Source: Marilutibacter aestuarii (GTDB lineage Bacteria; Pseudomonadota; Gammaproteobacteria; Xanthomonadales; Xanthomonadaceae). Taken from it: a DNA stretch of 64,000 nt. Below the pieces are notes generated by a model that saw only the letters and a program-made list of their open reading frames with translations, was not told the DNA's origin and did no database searches. A program made the position numbers and the translations under genes. Shown piece after piece: positions 54,343-63,830 of the stretch (its first letter is position 1; the number at the start of each line of letters is the position of its first letter). The stretch is from the NCBI RefSeq assembly GCF_006546775.1, contig NZ_VICE01000017.1, positions 1-64,000 on the forward strand, given 5' to 3'.

Positions 54343-55500
54343 TTACCAGTAGAACTGCGCGCGCGCCGCGACCAGGCTCGGGTCTTCGTCGATGCCGTTG
54401 CGTTCGGCGCTGACGTCGACATAGTCGAGGGCGAACTTGAAGTTGGAGCGCCAGTAGTAGTTGACCCCGAACGTCCACGCATCGAGCTTGCCCGGGCGGG
54501 TGTCGCCGTCGTTCAGGTCCAGCGTGTCGTAGCGGACGCCGAGCTGCCACATGCCGCGCGACGGGTTGGCGGGCTTGGCGGTGCCGGGGGTGCCGTCCTT
54601 GTTGCTCCAGGTCTCGCCGGTGACGTTCCACAGGCCGCTGAGGTAGCCGCCCTGGGTCTGGTAGTCGCCGCCGGGCTGGTCGGCGAAGCCGGTCTCGTAG
54701 CGGTCGACCGTATTGACCATGTACTCGGCCTGCAGCTTGAACGGACCGCGGACCCAGAAGCTCTCCAGGCCCAGCGTGGACGTGCCGTCGGCGTTGCGGA
54801 TGTTGGTGTCGACGAGGCGGTTGGACAGCTCGGCTGCCGGGCGGCTGCGGACGCGGATGGTGTCGTTGTAGGTGTCGTTGCTGACGTAGGACAGGCCGAC
54901 GTTGAAGATGTTGCCTTCCTCGTTGACCGGCGCCCAGCTGCCGCGCAGGCCGTAACCGGAACCGCGGCCACGACCCTCGGTGATCTCGCGGCCGAACCAG
55001 CCGCCGCTGACGTTCCAGTTGTCGGTGCGGTAGCCGTAGCTGGCGCCCATGCGGCGACCGACCGAGTAGAGGCCGGTCACGACGGCCTTGGAGATGAAGT
55101 CGTTGTTCTTGGTCGAGGACAGCTCTTCCATCGAATTGAACTGCTTGTACTGGCCGACCTGCACGTACTGGCGCTTGTCGTCGAAGCTGTACTTGATGTT
55201 GGCGTCGAGCCACTTGCCGTCGCCGGCGGCGTCGTAGCCCAGGACCCAGTCGACGTTGCCCGGTCCCTTGCCCTTGAGCACCAGTTCGGCGCGGCGCAGC
55301 TCGAAGTCGGTGTCGTCGCCGTCGTTCGGGTCGGCGTCGAGGTCGAAGCCATCGCTGTCGTACCAGGCACCGTCGGTCTGGACGAGGCCCTCGAAGCTCA
55401 CCTTCGAGCCGCCGATCTCGTCGATATCGACGGCGGCGTGCGCGGCAGGTGCCATGCAGGCGAGCAGGGCGACGGAGAGGAGGGTGGGGGAAATCTTCAT
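54343..55500 (-). CDS. phosphate-selective porin, OprO/OprP family
   Basis: Outer-membrane channel for phosphate or polyphosphate, 385 residues. The signal peptide MKISPTLLSVALLACMAPAAHAA is followed by FEGLVQTDGAWYDSD and the family motif DTDFELRRAELVLKGKGPGNVDWVLGYDAAGDGKWLDANIKY, here spanning about residues 64-104. It ends with the C-terminal aromatic AQFYW. A Pho box lies upstream and a terminator downstream. It stands next to pstS on the same strand, which fits uptake across both membranes. OprO and OprP cannot be told apart here. Confidence 0.92.
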   Translation of the reverse strand: MKISPTLLSVALLACMAPAAHAAVDIDEIGGSKVSFEGLVQTDGAWYDSDGFDLDADPNDGDDTDFELRRAELVLKGKGPGNVDWVLGYDAAGDGKWLDANIKYSFDDKRQYVQVGQYKQFNSMEELSSTKNNDFISKAVVTGLYSVGRRMGASYGYRTDNWNVSGGWFGREITEGRGRGSGYGLRGSWAPVNEEGNIFNVGLSYVSNDTYNDTIRVRSRPAAELSNRLVDTNIRNADGTSTLGLESFWVRGPFKLQAEYMVNTVDRYETGFADQPGGDYQTQGGYLSGLWNVTGETWSNKDGTPGTAKPANPSRGMWQLGVRYDTLDLNDGDTRPGKLDAWTFGVNYYWRSNFKFALDYVDVSAERNGIDEDPSLVAARAQFYW

Positions 55501-55550
55501 GGCGGTGCCGTTGGGGTGTTGGAAGAATGCGCGCAGCCTATGTAAAAAAA

Positions 55551-55568
55551 GTGACGGATGTATGACAG
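55551..55568 (-). promoter_or_regulatory. Pho box before the porin gene
   Basis: Minus strand: CTGTCAT ACAT CCGTCAC, near-consensus PhoB half-sites at 11-base spacing, with a third weaker TTTACAT one period on. It lies 51 bases before the porin ATG. Confidence 0.87.
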
Positions 55569-55775
55569 GACTGTCTTATTTCACTGGCTTGTCGGAAATG
55601 TGGCGGAATCGTGTAGAACGGGTCGGGCCCATTGAAATCAACGGTTTACCGGTCACCCCGGGTGCGGTTGCGCCGTGTGTCCGTTCGGCCATGGCGCGTG
55701 GGGCTCCGCCTCCGGAGCGCGATCGCGCATCCAGGACTGTCATGTGTCAATGCGTTGACAGCGATCAAGCGCCCG

Positions 55776-56528
55776 TCAGGGCAGCGCGTGCAGAAGGTCC
55801 CGGCGATGCATGCCCTCGGGCCCGGCTTCGAAGCCGGCCCGTTCCAGGGCGAGGCGGGCGGCGGGCACCTCGGTCGCGGCGACCGTGTCGATGGAGACGC
55901 CGCCGTCGGCATCGACGCGAAGCCGGCATTCGACGCGGTCGATGCCCGGGGGCAACGGGGAGACGGGCTGCAGCACCGCCGTGCCCTGCGCGCCATCGCA
56001 CGCGATCGGCCCTTCCATGCGCAGGCCTGCCGCCGTTTGCGACGGCGCGTCGGCGCTTGCCTCGGCGCGGCCACGAGACGGATCGGGGAGTGGCAGTTCG
56101 ACGCTGAGGCTGCCGCCCGCATCCTCGCAGCGGCCTGCGCGGAACAGCAGCCGCGCCTGCTCCAGGCCCAGCCGGGCCGGCGCCGCGAGCCCGGCCAGGT
56201 CGATCGCGATCTCGCCGGCGCCATCGCGCAGTCCCTGGCGGCGTCCCTGCACCCAGGTCGCCGAAAGTCCGGAGCTCTCGATCTCCCAACGGCGCTCGCC
56301 GATCACCAGCGGCAGTGGTTCGAGTGCGACATGCACGATGTCGAGGCGCAGCTTGCCCCACTGCAGCCCGCGCAGCGTGCCCCGCCACACGCTTCCGTCG
56401 ACGGCCCGCGCCGACCCGCCCGTGGCCGGCATGCCCGGGATTGCGAGCAGCAGGCGCAACGGCACCAGCATCGCCATCGAGACCGCGAGCAGCAGCAGGA
56501 AGAGCACCAGCAGGCGTCGCGTGCTCAT
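55776..56528 (-). CDS. gspN: type II secretion protein N
   Basis: Inner-membrane anchored T2SS component, 250 residues from MSTRRLLVLFLLLLAVSMAMLVPLRLLL. One N-terminal span is followed by a periplasmic domain (GSARAVDGSVWRGTLRGLQWGKLRLD, DRVECRLRVDADGG). The start overlaps the gspM stop. It is last in the gsp run; in Xanthomonas the secretin gene follows gspN, but here there is a 275-base gap and then the porin gene. Confidence 0.85.
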   Translation of the reverse strand: MSTRRLLVLFLLLLAVSMAMLVPLRLLLAIPGMPATGGSARAVDGSVWRGTLRGLQWGKLRLDIVHVALEPLPLVIGERRWEIESSGLSATWVQGRRQGLRDGAGEIAIDLAGLAAPARLGLEQARLLFRAGRCEDAGGSLSVELPLPDPSRGRAEASADAPSQTAAGLRMEGPIACDGAQGTAVLQPVSPLPPGIDRVECRLRVDADGGVSIDTVAATEVPAARLALERAGFEAGPEGMHRRDLLHALP

Positions 56529-57022
56529 CGCGCGCCCGCCCGCGGATCGACGGATTGCAGCGGAAGCCGGAGCCGGGCCGTCACGCCGGCCGGACGCCGT
56601 TCGACGTGCAGCGTCGTGGGCGCCGCCGAGTGGGCCAGTCGCAGGCGCTCCAGCCATGCGAACAGCGCAGCGGCTTCCACGTCCTGGAGTTCGATCTCGA
56701 CCTCGTCGCCGTCCAGACGGTGCGTTGCGTCAGCCAGCCCGGCATCGCCCAGGGTCTCGCGGACCGTCGCCAGGTCGAGGGGCCGCGTCGACGCGGACTG
56801 GCGCATCGCACGAAGCGCCCCCGCCTGCTCGCGTACCCGCAGGACGTCGGCCGCGGCCCGGTCGTACCGTGCACTGGCTTCGCGGCCCAGGGCGTTCAGG
56901 GGCAACAGCACGCCATAGGCGTAGGCGAAGGTCGCGAGCATCAGGCACATCGTGCCGACCAGCCACTGCTCGCGCCTGTCGCGGGCGGCCCACCAGCGGC
57001 GCAGGGAGGGGATCGGGTTCAT
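56525..57022 (-). CDS. gspM: type II secretion protein M
   Basis: Inner-membrane platform protein, 165 residues from MNPIPSLRRWWAARDRREQWLVG. One span (about 20-40, LMLATFAYAYGVLLPL), a coiled-coil stretch and a C-terminal ferredoxin-like domain (VEIELQDVEAAALFAWLERLR). It partners GspL. The start overlaps the gspL stop. Confidence 0.9.
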   Translation of the reverse strand: MNPIPSLRRWWAARDRREQWLVGTMCLMLATFAYAYGVLLPLNALGREASARYDRAAADVLRVREQAGALRAMRQSASTRPLDLATVRETLGDAGLADATHRLDGDEVEIELQDVEAAALFAWLERLRLAHSAAPTTLHVERRPAGVTARLRLPLQSVDPRAGAR

Positions 57023-58179
57023 CGTTCGGCTTCCGGAGAGAGTAGGACGGCACGGCCCGGGCAGTCGGCGGGCGCGGAGGCCTCCGGAGCGAGTGTCATC
57101 GGCAGCCCTTCGTGCGCCAGCCCTTCGCGCAGCGCCTCCAGGTCGGCCGGAGCGCCGGGCACGACGCAGACGACGACGGGCGCCCCGTCCCCCGCATCCA
57201 GTCGCTCGAGCCGAAGGCCGGGCACCTGGTCCACCGCGGCGAACAGCGGTGCGAGCGGGATCGTGCCGGGGGTGCCTGCATCGAGTGCGTCCTGTAACGC
57301 GGTGGCCGGCGGCAGGTCGGCTGCCGACGCCCCGAGCAGGTCCCGCGCAGTGTCCGTCGCCTCGCGTTCGAGCCGGCTGGCCGCGATCCCATGCCGGAGG
57401 GCGTCGCCCGCGGCCAGCAGCGCGGGCGACGCCACCAGCAGTGCGGCCAGCAGCGCCATGCGACGCAGGGGCGGCGGGCCGCTGTCGGCGCGCCGGGGCA
57501 CGAAGCGGTGCTGCAGCAGGTTGACGGAAGCCTGCATCGCGCCGGCCGCGAGGCGCGCATCGCTTGCATCGGGGACGGGGGCGAACGGCTCGCCCTGGCG
57601 GTCTTCCAGCAGCAGGCGCGCGAGCTCGGGCTCGGCGGTGAATGCCAGGCGGTCGCCGCGTACCAGCCACTGGCCCGCCCGCTCGAGGATCGTGATCGCA
57701 TCGCCCGCTGGCGCCAGGCGATCACCGCCCGCCCCAATGGGCGAGGGGAGCAGCATGTAGTCGGGCAGCATTGCGTCGGCTTCGATGCCCACGGCGCGTG
57801 CCGTGTCCAGCCAACGCTGCATCAGCGCCGCGTCGACGACCAGCGCCTGGCGCTCGGGCGCGCCTGCAACGGCCGGTGCCAGCACCACGTGCAGCGCGCC
57901 AGCGGCCGACGCATGCCGTCCTTCCAGGCGGTGGCGGGCCAGCGCGACGGCCTGCGCCTCGCTGGCGGCCTCGATCGCCAGCCACGTGCTGCCAACCGCG
58001 GCGCCGGGCACGGCGAGGACTTCGCGCACGGGCGTGTCGGGTCGCGCCGGCAGGCAGTGCACCGGCGGATCCAGTGACCATTGCTCGCGGGCGATGATCC
58101 GCCCTGAATCATCGAGGGTCAGGCACTGCGCGCTGGTGCCGGCAGGCGCCAACAGGTGCAGGCGGGTGAAGGCTGTCAT
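57019..58179 (-). CDS. gspL: type II secretion protein L
   Basis: Bitopic platform protein that recruits the GspE ATPase, 386 residues from MTAFTRLHLLAPAGTSAQCLTLDD. The cytoplasmic actin-like domain covers about 1-235 (DYMLLPSPIG is a family landmark), one span lies at about 245-265 (RMALLAALLVASPALLAAGD), and a periplasmic ferredoxin-like domain ends the protein. It overlaps gspK and gspM by 4 bases each. Confidence 0.9.
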   Translation of the reverse strand: MTAFTRLHLLAPAGTSAQCLTLDDSGRIIAREQWSLDPPVHCLPARPDTPVREVLAVPGAAVGSTWLAIEAASEAQAVALARHRLEGRHASAAGALHVVLAPAVAGAPERQALVVDAALMQRWLDTARAVGIEADAMLPDYMLLPSPIGAGGDRLAPAGDAITILERAGQWLVRGDRLAFTAEPELARLLLEDRQGEPFAPVPDASDARLAAGAMQASVNLLQHRFVPRRADSGPPPLRRMALLAALLVASPALLAAGDALRHGIAASRLEREATDTARDLLGASAADLPPATALQDALDAGTPGTIPLAPLFAAVDQVPGLRLERLDAGDGAPVVVCVVPGAPADLEALREGLAHEGLPMTLAPEASAPADCPGRAVLLSPEAER

Positions 58180-59180
58180 GGGTCCGGGTTCCATTGGCGG
58201 GCGCGCAGGAGCAGCGTGCCGGCGCGAAGTTCGAGCAGTTCGTCCAGCACCACTTGCGCGTCGCCGTACTCCACCCGGGCGCGGACGCCGAAGAAGCGGG
58301 TGCGCAGGGCGACCTGCTCGAGTACCGGGTTGGGCGGCGCGGCGGCGGCGAGCAGGGGCTGGCTCCAGAATGCGGCGGGGTCTTCCCAGCCGCCGGCCGG
58401 GCGTCCGGCGATGGTGCGCCGGGCCTGCGCCGCGTCCAGTGCACCCAGGGTGAGCATCGACAACAGGGGGCCGTCGTCGGGGCCCAGTGTGTTGAGGTTG
58501 AGCGGTGAGAGCCCGGCGTCCGGCAACGCACACACGTAGGGCCGGAGGCGCGCGTAGGCGGACGCCGAGTAGCCGGCGATCGCGCGCAGCTCGCTGGTGT
58601 CCGCGAGCAGACTGCCCGAGGTTCGGCTTGCCGGTTCGCGATGGGCGTAATGGGCATCCTCGGCGCCGGCGGACGAGGGCGTCGCGTCGCTGTCGATCCA
58701 GTCGACCAGCGCGTCCACCAGTTGCGTGGCCTGCGCATCGTCGAAGTCGAGTGCATGCAGCAGTGCGGAGTACTGGCGCGCGCCCAGCTCGCGTCGCTGC
58801 CACTGTTCGACGGCACCCTCGACGACGCTGTTGAGGTTGAAGCAATTGCCGGCATCGCGGATGCGCAGCGTTGCCATGCCGCCTTCACCGTCCTCGATGG
58901 GAAACGGCACCGTACGCCCGTTCCACCCACCTGCCAGGGTCGTGCGACCGGGCTGCGCCGCGTCCAGGCGCAGGATCGTCTGGCGCGCAAGCGCTCCGGC
59001 GCCCAGCGCATGCCACTGTGCCTGCGTCACCGATTGCACGTTGCGTGCGCGCCGCGTCGCGAACCGGATGTCGTCGAGCATGGACACCACCAGCACCGAC
59101 ATCACCGCGACCAGCAACAGCACCGTCAGCAGGGCGACGCCGCGTTGCACCGACGGCCGCCCCCGGCGTGCGCGGTTCAT
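58176..59180 (-). CDS. gspK: type II secretion minor pseudopilin K
   Basis: Tip pseudopilin, 334 residues. Prepilin peptidase site at RG14/VALLTVLLLVAVMSVL; as usual for GspK, Glu5 is absent. The large alpha domain and FNLNSVVEG (about 113-121), ALDFDDAQATQLVDALVDWIDSD and LNLNTLG follow family order. With GspI and GspJ it caps the pseudopilus. Confidence 0.93.
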   Translation of the reverse strand: MNRARRGRPSVQRGVALLTVLLLVAVMSVLVVSMLDDIRFATRRARNVQSVTQAQWHALGAGALARQTILRLDAAQPGRTTLAGGWNGRTVPFPIEDGEGGMATLRIRDAGNCFNLNSVVEGAVEQWQRRELGARQYSALLHALDFDDAQATQLVDALVDWIDSDATPSSAGAEDAHYAHREPASRTSGSLLADTSELRAIAGYSASAYARLRPYVCALPDAGLSPLNLNTLGPDDGPLLSMLTLGALDAAQARRTIAGRPAGGWEDPAAFWSQPLLAAAAPPNPVLEQVALRTRFFGVRARVEYGDAQVVLDELLELRAGTLLLRARQWNPDP

Positions 59181-59800
59181 GCGGGCACCGCCGGGACCAG
59201 GAACAATTGCTCGACGCGACCGAAACCGTCGAGCTCGAGGTCCAGCGCGATCGCGTCCGGCAGCGTGTCCGCGCCGCCCGGCCAGCCCTCGAGCCAGTCG
59301 CCGCGGAAACGGTAGCGCACTCGGGCCGAATGAACGCCCTCCAGCAGGACCTGCGGCGCGGACATCGCCGCGCCATCGAGCGCCGGGCGGGTACGCCGCT
59401 CCAGGCGGCCTTCGACGATGCGGTATTCCACGTACTGCATCGAGGCGCGCGCTTCGCCTTCCGGATTGTTCCAGCCGCGCCGCACGAAGCCCAGCAGTAC
59501 CGGCGCGTCGGGGCCGCCGGCGACGAACGCGCGGCGCGCGGCCTGTCCGTTGGCGTCGCGCACCCGCCGCACCGCTGCCTGGCCGAGGTCCGCGCGCAAC
59601 AAGGCGCGCGCACGCTGGAACGCAGCGACCTCTTCGGCGCGTCCGCGCACCACGTCCTGGTTGTCGATGGCATACGCCATCACCGCGACCGCGGACGCTG
59701 CGATGAGGCCGAAGACGAACAGGGCCACCAGCATCTCCACGAGGGTGAAACCCCGCTGCTGACTTGCCGGGACGCTGGGCGCGCGGACGCGGACCTTCAT
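59177..59800 (-). CDS. gspJ: type II secretion minor pseudopilin J
   Basis: Minor pseudopilin, 207 residues from MKVRVRAPSVPASQQRG. The prepilin cleavage site is G17/FTLVEMLVALFVFGLIAASAVAVM with Glu5 present. The C-terminal domain has VEYRIVEGRLERRTRPALDG and VRYRFRGDWLEGWP, typical of GspJ. Overlaps gspI and gspK by 4 bases each. Confidence 0.92.
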   Translation of the reverse strand: MKVRVRAPSVPASQQRGFTLVEMLVALFVFGLIAASAVAVMAYAIDNQDVVRGRAEEVAAFQRARALLRADLGQAAVRRVRDANGQAARRAFVAGGPDAPVLLGFVRRGWNNPEGEARASMQYVEYRIVEGRLERRTRPALDGAAMSAPQVLLEGVHSARVRYRFRGDWLEGWPGGADTLPDAIALDLELDGFGRVEQLFLVPAVPA

Positions 59801-60165
59801 GGTGGGGTCCTGTACAGCGTCAGCTCGGCGGCAATGCGATCCGAGTCCGGTGCCATGACGGTGACGTCCACCCGCATCACGCCGGGCACTTGCGTGGCCT
59901 CGAAGCGACGCGTCCACCGCCATTCCTGTCCGCCGGCCTCTTCCACGCCATCGCCCACGGCCATCATCGCGTCGAGCTCGGCGCGATCGGCGAGGCTCGC
60001 CTCGACCGCGCGGTTGTCGGCCACCACGCCGGCGAGGATCCGCTCGCGCATCCAGCCGGCGTTGCGCGTGCTCTCGCCCGCCAGGTTGAGCAGGGCAAGC
60101 ACGGCCAGGCCGAAGATGGCCATCGCCACCAGCACCTCGATCAGGGAGAAGCCCCGCGGGCGCAT
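59797..60165 (-). CDS. gspI: type II secretion minor pseudopilin I
   Basis: Minor pseudopilin, 122 residues from MRPRGFSLIEVLVAMAIFGLAVLALL, with cleavage at G5/F and Glu5. RNAGWMRERILAGVVADNRAVE fits GspI. In-frame ATGs at 60186 and 60210 would add 7 or 15 residues and overlap gspH; 60165 follows the gspH stop by 4 bases. Confidence 0.9.
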   Translation of the reverse strand: MRPRGFSLIEVLVAMAIFGLAVLALLNLAGESTRNAGWMRERILAGVVADNRAVEASLADRAELDAMMAVGDGVEEAGGQEWRWTRRFEATQVPGVMRVDVTVMAPDSDRIAAELTLYRTPP

Positions 60166-60169
60166 GGCG

Positions 60170-60634
60170 TCAGCGGCGCGCGGCATGCACCCGTACCTTG
60201 CCGGCGGCATCGACCTCGACGGTCAAACCGTCGGCCTCGTGCTCCAGGCGCAGTGACCGCGGCAGCGCCGCTCCGGTCGGATCGAACTGGAAGCGCTGGC
60301 GCTCATCGTTGCGCGGCAAGCGCGCCCGGACGCCGTCCTCCCAGAGCACGTTGCCGAACGGCGGCGCGTGCAGCGCCTGCCAGCCTTCGAACTGGCGCCG
60401 CGAGAAGCCGTACCCCTGCGAGGTCGCGGTGACTTCGATCGTGCGCGTGCCCAGGATGGCCTCGTCGCGGGCCAGTGCCAGGCGCGCCGCGAAGCGGTCG
60501 GCCTGTTCACGCAGCGGGTCCCGGCCCGGCGCGGTCATCGCCACGGCGGCCCCGGCCAGACCGATGATGAACAGCACCACCATCAGCTCCACCAGGGTGA
60601 AGCCACGCGAGTGCCGGGGCGCGCGCTGGTTCAT
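60170..60634 (-). CDS. gspH: type II secretion minor pseudopilin H
   Basis: Minor pseudopilin, 154 residues from MNQRAPRHSRG, cleavage G11/FTLVELMVVLFIIGLAGAAV with Glu5. The C-terminal domain has DRFAARLALARDEAILGTRTI and YGFSRRQFEGW, both family landmarks. The ATG overlaps the gspG stop. Confidence 0.92.
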   Translation of the reverse strand: MNQRAPRHSRGFTLVELMVVLFIIGLAGAAVAMTAPGRDPLREQADRFAARLALARDEAILGTRTIEVTATSQGYGFSRRQFEGWQALHAPPFGNVLWEDGVRARLPRNDERQRFQFDPTGAALPRSLRLEHEADGLTVEVDAAGKVRVHAARR

Positions 60635-61101
60635 TCCCAGTTGCCGATGTCGGCGTTGTCGCCTTCGCCGCCCTCGACGCCGTCGGCACCCAGGGAGTAG
60701 ACGTCGAACGGACCGCGACGGCCCGGCGCGCGGTACTGGTACGGGTGCCCCCACGGATCCTCGGGCAGGCGACGGATGTAGCCGCCGCGCCGGTAGCGCT
60801 CGGGCCGGGCGAGGCCGGCGGGCGCCTGCAACAGGGCCTGCAGGCCTTGCCCCGTGGTCGGATACGCCAGGTTGTCGAGGCGGTAGGTCTCGGTGGCCTG
60901 CTCAAGCACGGAGACATCGGCGCGGGCCTTCTCGACCATGGCGCGGTCCTGGCTGGGCATCACGTTGATCATCACCACCGTGGCGAGCAGGCCGATGATG
61001 ACGATGACGACCATCAATTCGACGAGGGTGAAGCCGGCGGCCGCGCGTCGCGGCCGGGCGGGGATCGGGCGTATCCGTTGGGGCGTGGCAGAGGGGTTCA
61101 T
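60631..61101 (-). CDS. gspG: type II secretion major pseudopilin G
   Basis: Major subunit of the pseudopilus, 156 residues. A 23-residue leader precedes the cleavage site G23/FTLVELMVVIVIIGLLATVV, with Glu5. The C-terminal part has YRLDNLAYPTTGQGLQALL, GYIRRLPEDPWGHPYQY and the terminal DIGNWE, with acidic residues for calcium as in other GspG proteins. It lies 37 bases after gspF. Confidence 0.96.
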   Translation of the reverse strand: MNPSATPQRIRPIPARPRRAAAGFTLVELMVVIVIIGLLATVVMINVMPSQDRAMVEKARADVSVLEQATETYRLDNLAYPTTGQGLQALLQAPAGLARPERYRRGGYIRRLPEDPWGHPYQYRAPGRRGPFDVYSLGADGVEGGEGDNADIGNWE

Positions 61102-61138
61102 GTCGGCATCGGGTCCGGGGTGGGCATGGGGACGCTTG

Positions 61139-62347
61139 CTAGAGGGCGAGCGAGTTGAACTGGAGGATGGGCAGCAGGATGGCCAGCACGATTACCGCGA
61201 CCACGCCGCCGAGCAGGACGATGATCACCGGCTCGAGCAGGCTCATCGCGGCCGTGGTGAAGGTGTTGAACTCGCGCTCGAGGTAGTCGGCCGCGCGGGC
61301 GAGCATCGGCGCCAGGCGCCCGCTGTTCTCGCCGCTGGAGGCCATGTAGAGCAGGGTCGGCGGGAACACCCCGGCACGCTTCATCGCCGCGGACAGGCTG
61401 CCGCCTTCGCGGATGGACGCCACCATGTCGTCGGTGGCGCCTCGCAGCACGCGGTTGTGCACGGTGCGCGCCGTGATCGCCAGCCCTTCCATGATCGGCA
61501 ATCCGCTGTCGACCATGATCGACAGCGTGCGCGCCATGCGCGCGGCGTGGACGTCGCGCACCAGCCGCCCCAGCAGCGGGGTGCGCAGGACCAGGGCGTC
61601 GAAGCGCAAGCGGAACGCGTCGCGCGCCAGCAGGCCGCGGAACGCCACCAGGCCGAGCGCGAGCAGTACCAGCGCCGGCAGCCCCCATTGGGTCATCAGG
61701 TCCGAGATCGTGATGATGGCGCGCGTCAGCGCCGGCAACTCGCGACCCATGGAATCGAACTGGTCGACCACCCGCGGCACGACGAAGCGCATCAGCGCGA
61801 TCACCACGCAAACCGCCGTCATCGCCAGTGCCGCGGGATAGACGAGTGCGGTGACGAGTTTTCCGCGCACCTGCTGCTCGCGCTCGAGCAGGTCGGCGAG
61901 GCGTTCGAGCACGTCGGGCAGGGCACCCGAACTCTCGCCGGCGGCGACCATCGCCCGGTACAGCGGCGGGAAGGCCTTGCCCTGGCGTGCCATCGCGTCC
62001 GACAGGCGGAAGCCTTCCAGCACCTGCGCGTGGGTGGCCATGACGACCCGGCGCACGGCGGGCTTCTCGGCCTGCGAGCCGATCGTGCGCAGTGCTTCCT
62101 CCAGGGGGGCGGCGGTGACCAGGGTGGCCAGCTGGCGGGTGAACAGGGTCGCGTCGCGTGCGCTGAAGCGATCGAGCAGGCTGCGTCCGCGCGCGGCGGG
62201 TCGTGAAGCGCTTGCCGGTTCGAGCCGGGTGGGCAGCAGGCGCCGCGCCTGGAGCCGTGCGCGGGCGGAATCGGGGTCAGCGGCGTCGACCACGCCCTGC
62301 CGTCGTCGCCCCCGTACGTCGAGCGCGGCGTACTCAAACCTGGCCAT
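61139..62347 (-). CDS. gspF: type II secretion inner membrane protein F
   Basis: Polytopic platform protein, 402 residues from MARFEYAALDVRGRRRQGVVDA. Two cytoplasmic GspF domains (about 65-190 and 270-395) alternate with three spans. LFTRQLATLVTAAPLEEALRTIG and the second-domain ARMARTLSIMVDSGLPIMEGL, with SGENSGRLAPML, are conserved. It overlaps the gspE stop by 14 bases. Confidence 0.95.
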   Translation of the reverse strand: MARFEYAALDVRGRRRQGVVDAADPDSARARLQARRLLPTRLEPASASRPAARGRSLLDRFSARDATLFTRQLATLVTAAPLEEALRTIGSQAEKPAVRRVVMATHAQVLEGFRLSDAMARQGKAFPPLYRAMVAAGESSGALPDVLERLADLLEREQQVRGKLVTALVYPAALAMTAVCVVIALMRFVVPRVVDQFDSMGRELPALTRAIITISDLMTQWGLPALVLLALGLVAFRGLLARDAFRLRFDALVLRTPLLGRLVRDVHAARMARTLSIMVDSGLPIMEGLAITARTVHNRVLRGATDDMVASIREGGSLSAAMKRAGVFPPTLLYMASSGENSGRLAPMLARAADYLEREFNTFTTAAMSLLEPVIIVLLGGVVAVIVLAILLPILQFNSLAL

Positions 62348-63830
62348 CGGCGCCTGTGTCCTGGTGGGTGACGCGCAATGCTTCCTCCAGCGTCGTGTGC
62401 CCGGCGAGCACGCAGTCGCGGGCGGCCCGGGACAGGCGCGCACCGTTGGCGAACGCCGCGCGGGCGATGCAGCCTTCGTCGGCGTTCTCGCCGATCAGGC
62501 GGCGCAGCGGTTCGTCGATGGTGATCGCCTCGTAGACCCCCAACCGGCCTGCGTAGCCGGTATGGTTGCAGGCCTGGCAGCCCGTCGCCCGGTAAAGCGT
62601 GGCCGGGACGGCGGTGCCGAGTACGCGCACCGCGAGGGCATCGGGCTCCCGTGGCGCACGGCAGGCCGGGCACAGGCGCCGCACCAGGCGCTGGGCCAGG
62701 ATCAGGCGCAGCGTCGAGGCGAGCAGGAAGGGTTCCACGCCCATGTCGCGCAGGCGGGTGATCGCGCCGACGGCGTCGTTGGTGTGCACGGTGGACAGGA
62801 CGAGGTGGCCGGTGAGGCTGGCCTGCACCGCGATCCGCGCGGTCTCCGGGTCGCGGATCTCGCCGACCATCACCGTGTCCGGGTCCTGGCGCAGGATCGC
62901 GCGCAGGCCGGCCGCGAAGCTCATGCCGACTTTGGCGTTGACCTGGGTCTGGCCGATACCGTCGATGGCGTACTCGACCGGATCCTCCACGGTGAGGATG
63001 GTGCGGCTGCCGTCGTTGAGCCCTGCCAGCCCGGCGTAGAGCGTGGTCGTCTTGCCCGATCCGGTCGGGCCGGTGACCAGGATGATGCCGTTGGGCACAC
63101 CGAGCGCGCGGTCGACCGCCTGCAGCACCTGCGACGGCATGCCGAGCTCGCGCAGCGAAAGAATTCCCTGCTCCTTGTCGAGCAGGCGCATCACCACGCG
63201 CTCGCCCCCGCGCGCGGGAAGCGTGGACACGCGCACGTCGAGCGCCTTTGCTCCCATTGACACGGAGATGCGACCGTCCTGTGGGATGCGTTTCTCGGCG
63301 ATGTCGAGCCGCGCCATCACCTTCACCCGCGACACCAGCAGCGGGGCGATGCGCGCGGGCAGGCGAAGCATCTCGCGCATGACGCCGTCCACCCGGAAAC
63401 GCACCCGCAGATGGGCTTCGGAAGGTTCGACGTGCACGTCGGATGCGCCCAGGCGCGCGGCTTCGGCGAGCAGGCCGTTGATGAGCCTGATGATCGGCGC
63501 GTCGTCCTGGCTCTCGAGCAGGTCGGCCGTCGCGGGCATGTCGTCGACCAGCGCGTCCAGGCTGCCGTGCGCATCGAAGGCGTCTGCGTCGGTCGCGCGG
63601 TCCAGTCCGGCATCGGCGTAGGCTTCCGACAGTTGCCGGTCGAAGCTGGCGCGATCGAGGCGCTCGACCTGCAGTGGCCGGTCCAGCGCACGACGGGCCT
63701 CGAGCAGCGCCTCGCTGTCGGCACCTTCGCGCAGGCCGATCCGCACGCGCGCCTCGTCGCTGTCGAGCACGACGATGCCATGGGCCTTGGCGAAGGCGTA
63801 TGCCAGGCGGGCGGGCGCGTCGATGGTCAT
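62334..63830 (-). CDS. gspE: type II secretion ATPase E
   Basis: Cytoplasmic hexameric ATPase that drives pseudopilus assembly, 498 residues. It has an N-terminal GspL-binding domain (about 1-100), SDVHVEPSEAHLRVRFRVDG, Walker A GPTGSGKTT (254-262), Asp box LTVEDPVEY, Walker B MVGEIRDPETA, His box TGHLVLSTVHTNDA and a zinc site with CPAC and CQAC pairs (about 405-440). The start overlaps the stop of the upstream gene. Confidence 0.96.
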   Translation of the reverse strand: MTIDAPARLAYAFAKAHGIVVLDSDEARVRIGLREGADSEALLEARRALDRPLQVERLDRASFDRQLSEAYADAGLDRATDADAFDAHGSLDALVDDMPATADLLESQDDAPIIRLINGLLAEAARLGASDVHVEPSEAHLRVRFRVDGVMREMLRLPARIAPLLVSRVKVMARLDIAEKRIPQDGRISVSMGAKALDVRVSTLPARGGERVVMRLLDKEQGILSLRELGMPSQVLQAVDRALGVPNGIILVTGPTGSGKTTTLYAGLAGLNDGSRTILTVEDPVEYAIDGIGQTQVNAKVGMSFAAGLRAILRQDPDTVMVGEIRDPETARIAVQASLTGHLVLSTVHTNDAVGAITRLRDMGVEPFLLASTLRLILAQRLVRRLCPACRAPREPDALAVRVLGTAVPATLYRATGCQACNHTGYAGRLGVYEAITIDEPLRRLIGENADEGCIARAAFANGARLSRAARDCVLAGHTTLEEALRVTHQDTGADGQV

